Source of the DNA: an uncultured Alphaproteobacteria bacterium
Lineage (GTDB): Bacteria; Pseudomonadota; Alphaproteobacteria; CADEGL01
DNA: 64,000 nt
Assembly (NCBI GenBank): GCA_902826885.1
Contig: CADEGL010000014.1
Coordinates: forward strand, 1 to 64,000
Direction: 5' to 3'
Under the pieces are notes generated by a model. The model was not told the origin of the DNA and did not search any database. It saw nothing but the letters and a program-made list of their open reading frames with translations. Shown one piece after another: positions 42,609 through 49,765 of this stretch. Made by a program: the position numbers and the translations under genes. Position 1 is the stretch's first letter; the number at the start of each line of letters is the position of its first letter.

Positions 42609-43429
42609 CAGGCGCCCCGGCGCAGGCTTTTGGCGGCTTCCCGGTAGAGCCCGAGGGCGTGATCGAAGGCCGCAAGTCCTTCGGGATCGAACTCCTTGGT
42701 CGGCACGGGCTCGGACTCGAAATTGCCATGGTCCCTGCCCCGCACCAGCGTCGCGCTCGTGCGCGGAATGGACGTCTCCCTGAAATTCGCGCCGACATAC
42801 TGGATCGAGAAGCCGATGCGCGGGCGGCCCGATGTGTTCGGGTTGGAGCCGTGCACGATGCGCTCGTGATGCAGGATCATCTCGCCGGGTTTCAGCCTGG
42901 TGTCCACCGCGCGCGCTTCGTCCACGCCGCCCTGCACCTCCAAACTGGTGGTCAGCAGGTTGTTGGCCTTGTTTGTCCACTCGTGCGACGTGATGTTCTC
43001 GTTATGCGAGCCGGGGATGTAACGGACGCTGCCGTTGTCGGTCGCCGCATCGGTGAAGGCGAGCCACACGGTCACCGCATCCTTGGGTTGCCAGCTCCAG
43101 TACCACGTGTCCTGGTGCCAGGAGACGAAAGCCGGGTCCTTGGCGCGCTTCACGAAGACGCCGCCGCCCCAGCACATGATATCGGGCCCCAAAACGTCCT
43201 CGACTGCATCGACGATTTCCTTCCGGCGCACGAGCTCGGCGAGCCAGGGCATCAGGAGATGAGCCTTGGTGCGCAGCCGCACGCTGGCTTTCTCGCCCGT
43301 GGTCTTCTCGAACGCGTCGATCTTGCGGACGCAATCGGCGGCCTCGACTTCCGAGATACCGCGCACGGGGAAGACGAACCCGTCCCGCTTGAACGAATCG
43401 ACCTGATTTTGGGCCAATGCCTTGGGCAT
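42608..43429 (-). CDS. Phytanoyl-CoA dioxygenase (PhyH) family protein, copy 2
   Basis: 273 residues. Iron ligands H105 and D107 (SWHQDTWY) and H193 (IVHGSNPN), arginine in GRPRIGF for 2-oxoglutarate. The conserved WHQDTWYWSWQP stretch and EMILHHERIVHGS are standard. First gene of the PhyH2-SDR1-Rieske1-HD2 operon; AGGACGTA precedes the ATG. Paralogue of PhyH1, with which it shares RTKAHLLM and LGPDIMC-type blocks. Confidence 0.9.
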   Translation of the reverse strand: MPKALAQNQVDSFKRDGFVFPVRGISEVEAADCVRKIDAFEKTTGEKASVRLRTKAHLLMPWLAELVRRKEIVDAVEDVLGPDIMCWGGGVFVKRAKDPAFVSWHQDTWYWSWQPKDAVTVWLAFTDAATDNGSVRYIPGSHNENITSHEWTNKANNLLTTSLEVQGGVDEARAVDTRLKPGEMILHHERIVHGSNPNTSGRPRIGFSIQYVGANFRETSIPRTSATLVRGRDHGNFESEPVPTKEFDPEGLAAFDHALGLYREAAKSLRRGA

Positions 43430-43584
43430 TACGTCCTCCGTTTTCCTTTACTCAACCTAGCGACCGCCGCGACGCCCCCCAAGCACAACGTTTTGGATAG
43501 CAATTGGCCGAGATATTTTCCGATGGCGGCGCCCTCGCCAAACCGCTATCCCGATTGACGGGCAATCACAATGCGGGTGGCGAC

Positions 43585-44325
43585 ATGGGCGCGCTGGACG
43601 GAAAGAAGGTCGTCGTGATCGGCGGCTCGGGCGGCATCGGCTACGCCACCGCCGAAATGGCGCACAAGGAAGGCGCCCATGTCGTGCTGACCTCGCGCGA
43701 TAAAAGCCGCGCTGAAGCGGCGGCCGCGAAGATCGCGGGCAAGTCGGGCCGCATCACGCCGGGCGTGGCGGAAGTCGGCGACCGTGCCGCGACCGCTGCG
43801 TTCCTCAAGAGCCACGGCAAGTTCGATCACCTGATCTTGAGCGGCTCGACCGTGCATCGCCTCGTTTTCGACGCGCTGCCGGAAAAGGAATCTTACGAAT
43901 CCTTCGACAGCAAATTCTGGGGACCGTTCTGGGCCGCCTATGACGGCCGCCATCACATGAACAAGGGTGGCAGCATTATTTTCTATTCGGGCGCGGCCTC
44001 GCGCCGGCCGTTGCGCGGCTATGTCGTCGGCGCGGCCATCGACGGCGCGATCGACGCGGCCACGCGCTCGCTTGCGTGGGAACTGGGCTCGGAGGGGTTG
44101 CGCGTGAACTGCATCTCGCCAGGCGTGATCCTGACGGATTTGATCCGCAAGGGCCGCACGCAAGCCGAGTTCGACAAGCGCATGCAGGAACACTCCAAGC
44201 GTGTCCCGCTGGGACGCATCGGCGAGCCATCGGAATGCGCCAATGCCGCGCTGTTCCTGATGACGTGCGGTTTCGTGACCGGCGAGGTGCTGGCCGTGGA
44301 CGGCGGAACCGAGGCCGCGCCCTAA
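43585..44325 (+). CDS. SDR family oxidoreductase with atypical active site (SDR2)
   Basis: 246 residues. Rossmann site VIGGSGGIGYA, C-terminal RVNCISPGVI. As in SDR1 the segment RPLRGYVVGAA lacks the lysine of YxxxK. ATG 43585 with GGGTGGCGAC upstream is preferred to the frame from 43504. Shares KFWGPFWAAYD with SDR1, so they are paralogues; SDR1 is about one operon away on the other strand. It converges on the RraA gene with a shared 4-base CTAA stop. Confidence 0.85.
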   Translation: MGALDGKKVVVIGGSGGIGYATAEMAHKEGAHVVLTSRDKSRAEAAAAKIAGKSGRITPGVAEVGDRAATAAFLKSHGKFDHLILSGSTVHRLVFDALPEKESYESFDSKFWGPFWAAYDGRHHMNKGGSIIFYSGAASRRPLRGYVVGAAIDGAIDAATRSLAWELGSEGLRVNCISPGVILTDLIRKGRTQAEFDKRMQEHSKRVPLGRIGEPSECANAALFLMTCGFVTGEVLAVDGGTEAAP

Positions 44326-44990
44326 AGCTTTTTGAACTTGTTCAGGGCCTGGGCAAAGGTCAGGCCCTTTTTGATCTCGCGGATGGCCTGCTTGTCCTGG
44401 GCATCGAAGGACTTGGCCATCTTGGCCACCTTCTCCGCCACCTCGATGGGCACGCAGACGACGCCGGTGGCATCGGCGCAGATGATGTCGCCCGGCCGCA
44501 CCAGCACGCCGTCCATCTTCACCGGCACGTTGACCGCCAAGACCTTCACCCGCCCCTTGGCCGAGGTGGGCGTGATGTGGCGCGAGAAGACCGGGAATTT
44601 AAACTGCACCATTTCGTCCGCGTCGCGCACGCCGCCGTCGACCAAAAGGCCGGCCACGCCCTTGTACTTCGCGGCGTAAGAGGCGATGCCGCCCCAGGTC
44701 GAAACCTGGTGGCCGGCATTGTCGATCACCACGACGTCGCCCTTGCCGGCATTGTCGATGATGGCACCCAGCTTGAAGTCGGCGCCGGTATAGCTGCCGT
44801 GGATGCCGGTCACTTCCTTGGCCGTGAAGGCAGGGCCGACGTATTTCGAACCGGGCCACACGGGGCGTAGGTTCGGCATGACTCCATAGATACCGAGGTC
44901 ATCGAGCGCATTGCCGATGGTGCTGGTGCCGATGCCCTTGAGCGCGGCGATAACCGCCTTCGGCGGCCGCTTGATCGTGCCGATTTCCAT
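44322..44990 (-). CDS. RraA / 4-hydroxy-4-methyl-2-oxoglutarate aldolase family protein
   Basis: 222 residues. The RraA-type sequence has VIDNAGHQVSTWGGIASYAAKYKGVAGLLVDGGVRDADE, with the R-D pair of the divalent-metal aldolases, and GDIICADATGVVCVP. Members act as HMG/CHA aldolases that cleave 4-carboxy-type hydroxy acids to pyruvate, or decarboxylate oxaloacetate; others inhibit RNase E. With the oxygenases around it, a catabolic aldolase is more likely. GAGAAAG precedes the ATG. Next upstream gene is Rieske2, 22 bases away. Confidence 0.82.
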   Translation of the reverse strand: MEIGTIKRPPKAVIAALKGIGTSTIGNALDDLGIYGVMPNLRPVWPGSKYVGPAFTAKEVTGIHGSYTGADFKLGAIIDNAGKGDVVVIDNAGHQVSTWGGIASYAAKYKGVAGLLVDGGVRDADEMVQFKFPVFSRHITPTSAKGRVKVLAVNVPVKMDGVLVRPGDIICADATGVVCVPIEVAEKVAKMAKSFDAQDKQAIREIKKGLTFAQALNKFKKL

Positions 44991-45011
44991 GACGTCTTTC
45001 TCGCGAAGGAT

Positions 45012-46190
45012 TTAAGGGCTGTTGCCGATGACCTGGTTGAGCCACCGATGACGGATGGCGTGGATCTTGTCTTCGACGTGGCAGACGGGGCCCGCCACGG
45101 CCAGGCTGTTCTCGGCGCCCTTCTGCTGCTTGGGCAGCATGTCGACATCCTCGCCCATCACCAGGTCCCAACGCTTGAAGTAGCGCTGGGAGACCTCCTC
45201 GAAATCCGGCCGGTTGACGGCATCGTCCGGGAAACAGCCCACCTGCACTACCTTCGTGCGGTTATGGGCGATCGGGTAGATTTCGAGGAACCATGTGCAG
45301 TCCTGATGGAAGCTCATCATGGCCGACGGCAGGATACAGCCGGACGTGGTGCCGTTGGCGATGCGCCCCGGCAGGTTTTCCATCAGTGGAAAGCCCGTGT
45401 CGCCCGCGAGAAGGGCGCGCGTGCCTTCGTGCGGCATGAAGAAGAAGACGTAATCGCCCGTCCCCTGCTCCGCCGGCAGGACGACCATCGGCGCGCCCGC
45501 CTGGCCCAGGAAATTCACCGGCTTCTGATAGACCGAGCGCAGGTGCAGATAGGGCGTGTGGTAGTACTCCAGGAAATTCTCGACCATGAATTTCCAGTTG
45601 CAGGCGATGTCGTGTTCGCGCCGGAAGCGCGGACGCATGCTTTCGAGGCGATAGCCGTCGATCTTCTGCGGCAGGTCGCCCAGATGGGCCGACAGCGGCT
45701 TCGCGTCCGGATCGAAGCAGATGAACATGTAGCCGCCCCAGGTCTCGAGGCGGATGGGGATGAGGCCGTAATCCTTCTTCTCGAAGGATTTGGCGTCCTC
45801 CATGTCCTGCACGCCAATCAGCGAGCCGTCCAGGCCGTAGACCCAGGAATGATACGGGCACTTGATGGCGCGGCAATTGCCCGCGCCGTCATTGAGCAGC
45901 CGCGCGCCGCGATGGCGGCAGGTGTTCGCGAAGGCACGGACCTTGTTGTCCTTGTCGCGCACCACGATCACCGGCACGCCGACGAAATCGAAGGCGATGT
46001 AGTCGCCCGGCTTCTCGACGCGCTCGACCCGGCCGATGAAGTTCCAGGTCTTCATGAAAATGCGCTCGACCTCGCGCTGGAAATACTCCGGCGTGGTGTA
46101 GCACCAAGGCGGCAGCGACAAGGCGCCCGGCGCATTGGCGGGCAGGCGCACGCGCGCATAATGCTGCGGGTCGAAAATATCGAGCGGCAT
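45012..46190 (-). CDS. Rieske non-haem iron oxygenase, alpha subunit (second copy)
   Basis: 392 residues. Rieske ligands C91, H93, C111, H114 (TCRHRG ... CPYHSWV); iron site NWKFMVENFLEYYHTPYLH. Similar to copy 1 throughout the N-terminus (CYTTPEYFQREVERIFMKTWNFIG-type start), so the two are paralogues. CCAGGAGGACTGG gives a strong ribosome site. Followed by the RraA gene on the same strand, suggesting oxygenation followed by aldol cleavage. Confidence 0.88.
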   Translation of the reverse strand: MPLDIFDPQHYARVRLPANAPGALSLPPWCYTTPEYFQREVERIFMKTWNFIGRVERVEKPGDYIAFDFVGVPVIVVRDKDNKVRAFANTCRHRGARLLNDGAGNCRAIKCPYHSWVYGLDGSLIGVQDMEDAKSFEKKDYGLIPIRLETWGGYMFICFDPDAKPLSAHLGDLPQKIDGYRLESMRPRFRREHDIACNWKFMVENFLEYYHTPYLHLRSVYQKPVNFLGQAGAPMVVLPAEQGTGDYVFFFMPHEGTRALLAGDTGFPLMENLPGRIANGTTSGCILPSAMMSFHQDCTWFLEIYPIAHNRTKVVQVGCFPDDAVNRPDFEEVSQRYFKRWDLVMGEDVDMLPKQQKGAENSLAVAGPVCHVEDKIHAIRHRWLNQVIGNSP

Positions 46191-46290
46191 ACCAGTCCTC
46201 CTGGCGGCGAAGCTGGGATTATAGGCCCACCCCGCGTCGCACGCGCAACGGATTTACTGCTAGAATTTACATCGTAATTGGGAGGGGTGG

Positions 46291-47181
46291 ATGGCGCGGA
46301 CAATCGTTCTGGACGGCGGCACGGGCCGCGAGTTGAGCCGGCGGGGCATCGAGGTACCGCCCAACATCTGGTCTGCCCATGCGCTCATGCATGCGCCAGG
46401 CGCCGTGCGCGACGTCCATCTGGACTTCTACAAAGCCGGCGCGGACGTCATCACGACCAACAACTACACGACCACGCCCGACATCCTGGGCCGTATCGGG
46501 CTCTCGCACCGCGTGGCCGAACTGACCGGCATCGCGCGCGATTTGGCTATGGACGCCAAGGAAAAATCCGGCCGCAAGGGCGCCCGTATCGCGGGCTCCC
46601 TACCGCCCTTGGTCTCTAGCTACCGCCCGGACCTGGTCAAAAAGCCCGAGGAGATGCGTCCGATCTATGACGAGATCGCCGGCATCCTGGCGCCGGGCGT
46701 CGATCTCTTCATCTGCGAGACCATGTCGAGCGCCGTCGAGGCGCGCACCGCGGCCGAAGCGGGCCTGGCCGCGGGCAAACCCGTCTGGGTTTCGTGGACG
46801 CTGGAAGACGAGATCTATACCGGCCGCCTGCGCAGCAATGAGACCATCGCCCAGGCGCTGGCCGCGCTCGACGGGCTGGATGTGGAAACCGTGCTGTTCA
46901 ACTGCTCCCCACCCGAAGCCATCGACGTGGGCCTGCCCGAACTGCGGCCCCAGACCAGGCGCAAGATCGGCGCCTATGCCAACGGCTTCCTGCCGGTGCC
47001 AAAGAAATGGCTCCTGAACGAGGGCGGGCTCAACAAGCTGCGCGGCGATGTCGACGCCGAGATGTACGGCGCCTTCGCCCAACGCTGGATCAACGACGGC
47101 ATCGACGTGCTGGGCGGCTGTTGCGGCATCGGGCCAGAGCATATCCGCAAGATCCGCGACATGGTGGACGCGAAGGGCTAG
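46291..47181 (+). CDS. mmuM: Homocysteine S-methyltransferase family protein
   Basis: 296 residues, betaine/homocysteine methyltransferase fold. Zinc ligands are the cysteine in FNCSPPEA and the CC pair of LGGCCGIGPEH. Starts with LDGGTGRELSRRG, standard for the family. It transfers methyl from S-methylmethionine or a methylated amine such as betaine to homocysteine; with Rieske enzymes of the betaine type nearby, the latter donor deserves a test. GGAGGGGTGG precedes the ATG. Its stop is shared with the convergent lipoyl gene. Confidence 0.87.
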   Translation: MARTIVLDGGTGRELSRRGIEVPPNIWSAHALMHAPGAVRDVHLDFYKAGADVITTNNYTTTPDILGRIGLSHRVAELTGIARDLAMDAKEKSGRKGARIAGSLPPLVSSYRPDLVKKPEEMRPIYDEIAGILAPGVDLFICETMSSAVEARTAAEAGLAAGKPVWVSWTLEDEIYTGRLRSNETIAQALAALDGLDVETVLFNCSPPEAIDVGLPELRPQTRRKIGAYANGFLPVPKKWLLNEGGLNKLRGDVDAEMYGAFAQRWINDGIDVLGGCCGIGPEHIRKIRDMVDAKG

Positions 47182-47477
47182 GCCTGCTCGGCCGGCACGA
47201 AGCCCGCGACGTAGGACTGCACCTCGGTATCGCCCTCGCCGCCGTCAACGATCACGCCGATCAAAGCCCCCACGGGCGCGACGGTGCCTTCGGCCACCAC
47301 CTGGCGCAACGTGCCCGCGTTCTGGCTTTCCAGCTCGTTCGTGCTCTTCTCGATTTCGATGTCCGCCACATGCTGGCCGGCGGCTACCGCCTGGCCTTCG
47401 CCGATCTGCCACTTGGAAACCGTGCCCTCCTCCATGGTCAGGCCGATCTTGGGCATGGTGAGCGGATGGATGGTCAT
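47178..47477 (-). CDS. Stand-alone lipoyl-domain protein
   Basis: 99 residues with only a lipoyl domain. The lipoylated lysine is K44 in DIEIEKSTNE, and MPKIGLTMEEGTV and the VGALIGVI turn are standard. No E3-binding or acyltransferase domain follows: it ends 14 residues past the domain. It lies downstream of the E1 beta gene. It may act as the acyl carrier for the E1 pair, with another protein as acyltransferase. AAAGGA precedes the ATG. Confidence 0.85.
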   Translation of the reverse strand: MTIHPLTMPKIGLTMEEGTVSKWQIGEGQAVAAGQHVADIEIEKSTNELESQNAGTLRQVVAEGTVAPVGALIGVIVDGGEGDTEVQSYVAGFVPAEQA

Positions 47478-47511
47478 CGGATCAATCCTTTGAGCAACAT
47501 TGAAACAACCG

Positions 47512-47570
47512 CCTCATGCTGAACCTGCCGAAGCATGAGGGCCTCGCCCTTCGACGCCCTCAGGACGAGG
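47512..47570 (-). repeat. Pair of inverted 29-base palindromic repeats (REP-like)
   Basis: Unit 1 (47512-47540) has a perfect 9-bp stem CCTCATGCT/AGCATGAGG. Unit 2 (47542-47570), on the opposite orientation, matches it at 19 of 29 positions around a CTGA....CGAAG core, with CCTCG/CGAGG ends. They sit one base apart between the E1 beta and lipoyl genes. The form is that of paired REP elements. Confidence 0.65.
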
Positions 47571-48582
47571 AGGTGTGTTTGACGGTCGCGCGCACCGCCT
47601 CGGCCACCTTGTCGGCGTTGGGGATATAGAGATCTTCCAGCGGTGCCGCGAACGGCACCGGCACGTGGGGCGGCGAAACCATACGCACGGGCGCGCGCAA
47701 GGAGCCAAAGGCCTCCTGCGCCGCGAGCGCGGCGATATCCGTCGCCATGTTGCAGCGGGGATAGGCCTCGTCCACCGCGACCAGCCGGCCGGTCTTGCGC
47801 ACGCTGGCCAGGATCGCCGCCGTGTCCAAGGGCGAGGTCGTGCGCGGGTCGATCACCTCGCAGTCGATGCCTTCCTTGGCCAGCGCGGCGGCGGCCTTCT
47901 CGGCCATATGGACCATGCGGCCGATGGCGACCACCGTCACGTCCTTGCCTGCGCGCACGATGTTGGCCTTGCCCAACGGCACCTCGTAAGCCTCGTCAGG
48001 CACCTCGCCCTTCATGCCCAGGATCGCCTTGTGCTCGAAGAACAGCACCGGATCGTCGTCGCGGATAGCGGAGATCAAGAGACCCTTGGCGTCGTGCGGG
48101 TTGGACGGCACCGCGACTTTCAAGCCCGGAAGATGCGTGTAGATCGGGTAGAGACACTGGGAATGCTGCGCGCCCGCCCGGTAGCCCGCGCCGTAGAGCA
48201 TGCGGATCACCAGCGGCAGCTTGGCCTTGCCGCCGAACATGTAACGGATCTTGGCGATCTGATTCATGATCTGGTCGAAGCAAACACCGGTGAAGTCGAC
48301 GAACATCACCTCGGCCACGGGACGCAGGCCGGTCATGGCCGCGCCTGCCGTGGCGCCGACGAAGGCGGATTCCGTGATCGGCGTGTCCAGCACGCGGGTC
48401 GCGCCGAATTCCTTGTAGAGACCGCGCGTCATGCCGAAGGGTCCGCCCCAGGCTTCCTCGACATTGGCCGAGCCGCCCCGGCCGCCCGCCACGTCCTCGC
48501 CCAGGACGATGACGCGGTTGTCGCGGCGCATCTCAAGCTTGAGCGCTTCGTTGATGGCCGCGCGGAAGGATTTGGATGCCAT
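47560..48582 (-). CDS. 2-oxoacid dehydrogenase E1 beta subunit (acetoin/pyruvate type)
   Basis: 340 residues of the transketolase pyrimidine-binding/C-terminal type. VIVLGEDVAGGRGG, RVLDTPITESAFVGATAGAAMTGLRPVAEVMF and VIDPRTTSPLDTAAILAS are typical. It pairs with the E1 alpha to decarboxylate a 2-oxo acid or split acetoin with ThDP. AGGAGG precedes the start; 12 bases separate it from E1 alpha. Confidence 0.9.
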   Translation of the reverse strand: MASKSFRAAINEALKLEMRRDNRVIVLGEDVAGGRGGSANVEEAWGGPFGMTRGLYKEFGATRVLDTPITESAFVGATAGAAMTGLRPVAEVMFVDFTGVCFDQIMNQIAKIRYMFGGKAKLPLVIRMLYGAGYRAGAQHSQCLYPIYTHLPGLKVAVPSNPHDAKGLLISAIRDDDPVLFFEHKAILGMKGEVPDEAYEVPLGKANIVRAGKDVTVVAIGRMVHMAEKAAAALAKEGIDCEVIDPRTTSPLDTAAILASVRKTGRLVAVDEAYPRCNMATDIAALAAQEAFGSLRAPVRMVSPPHVPVPFAAPLEDLYIPNADKVAEAVRATVKHTSSS

Positions 48583-48594
48583 TGGCGCGCCTCC

Positions 48595-49572
48595 TCAATA
48601 AGACGCGTAGACGTCGGTCATCAGCGCCGAGGCGGGCGGCGTGGGGGCCGCCTTGGCTGCCTTCACCGCCGCGTCGATCTCGGCCTTGGCCTCGGCGTCG
48701 ATCGCGTCCAGCGCCGCGACATCGATCAGCCCCGCCTCGCCCACCTGCGCACGGAAGCGCTTCATGCAGTCCTTTTCCGCGCGCAGCGTCTCTATCTCTT
48801 CCTTGGCGCGGTAGTTCTGCGTGTCGCCCTCGAAATGGCCGTAGTACCGCTTCATCTTGCATTCGATGAGCGACGGGCCCTGGCCCGCGCGGGCGCGTTC
48901 CGTGGCTTGGCGCATGGCATCCCACACGGCGAAGTAGTCGTTGCCGTCGACCTGATGGCCCGGCATGGCAAAGGCTTGGGCGCGGCGCACGATATCGCCG
49001 CCAGCCAGCGCCCATTCGGACGCCGTGGCCTCGCCGTAGCCGTTATTCTCGAACACGAAGATGGCCGGCAACGACCAGACCGAAGCCAGGTTCATGGCCT
49101 CGAACACCGTGCCCTGGTTGGAGCCGCCGTCGCCTGTGAAGGCGACCGCCACCCCGCCCGTGCCCAGCGTCTTGGCCGACAAGGCCGCACCGCAAACCAA
49201 CGCCGTGCCCGCGCCCACGATACCGTTGGCGCCCATCATGCCCTTGTCCAAGTCGGCGATGTGCATGGAGCCGCCTTTGCCGCCGCACAGGCCGGCCGCC
49301 TTGCCGTAGATTTCGGCCATCATGCCGGTGACGTCGCAGTCCTTGGCGATGCAGTGACCGTGGCCGCGATGGGTGCTGGCGATGTAGTCGCGGTCGCTCA
49401 GATGGGCGCAGATACCAGCCGCGACAGCCTCCTCGCCCGCATAGAGGTGGACGAAGCCCGGAATCTCGCCGGTCGCGAATTCGACATGCAACCGCTCGTC
49501 GAACTCCCGGATGCGGCTCATCACCCGGTAGGCCTTCAGCAATTGGTCCCGACTTTGCTGCATCGCGCTCAC
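48595..49572 (-). CDS. 2-oxoacid dehydrogenase E1 alpha subunit (acetoin/pyruvate type)
   Basis: 325 residues. ThDP-binding GDG (147-149) and NN (176-177) are correctly spaced, and STHRGHGHCIAK and GGKGGSMHI loops are present. Acetoin and pyruvate dehydrogenase alpha subunits share these features; no alpha/beta-hydrolase acoC is present, so the substrate stays open. Start is GTG 49572 or ATG 49563. First gene of a three-gene operon with E1 beta and the lipoyl protein; no E3 gene is in the window. Confidence 0.9.
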   Translation of the reverse strand: MSAMQQSRDQLLKAYRVMSRIREFDERLHVEFATGEIPGFVHLYAGEEAVAAGICAHLSDRDYIASTHRGHGHCIAKDCDVTGMMAEIYGKAAGLCGGKGGSMHIADLDKGMMGANGIVGAGTALVCGAALSAKTLGTGGVAVAFTGDGGSNQGTVFEAMNLASVWSLPAIFVFENNGYGEATASEWALAGGDIVRRAQAFAMPGHQVDGNDYFAVWDAMRQATERARAGQGPSLIECKMKRYYGHFEGDTQNYRAKEEIETLRAEKDCMKRFRAQVGEAGLIDVAALDAIDAEAKAEIDAAVKAAKAAPTPPASALMTDVYASY

Positions 49573-49646
49573 TCTTCGAAACGGCGTCCTCTTATCCGCT
49601 CTAAGTCGCGCGTGGAGCGGGTTCCGTCAAGGCATCAAAGTTAATT

Positions 49647-49680
49647 CTACTGTATAGTCAATTTTTGAACCATATAGTAA
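49647..49680. promoter_or_regulatory. AT-rich palindromic operator candidate
   Basis: CTACTGTATAG (47-57 of this 49600 block) and CCATATAGTAA (70-80) form an 8-of-11 inverted repeat with a 12-base spacer that itself holds TCAA-TTT-TTGA. TATAGT occurs twice 20 bases apart. It lies in an AT-rich island between the divergent E1 alpha and acyl-CoA dehydrogenase genes; the nearby TetR repressor gene is a natural candidate to bind it. Confidence 0.45.
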
Positions 49681-49765
49681 ATATCGCTTCCATGCGAAAG
49701 TCTTTCGTGGCGCGGCGCGCGGCCCCCGCGCGAGAATGGCGCGACGGTGAACGAGCGAGGCTCCG

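Noticed and set aside
39211-43429. A phosphonate degradation operon
   Set aside because: PhyH and HD proteins resemble PhnY/PhnZ, but there is no phosphonate transporter, phnX or phosphatase in the window; only the chemistry type is suggested.
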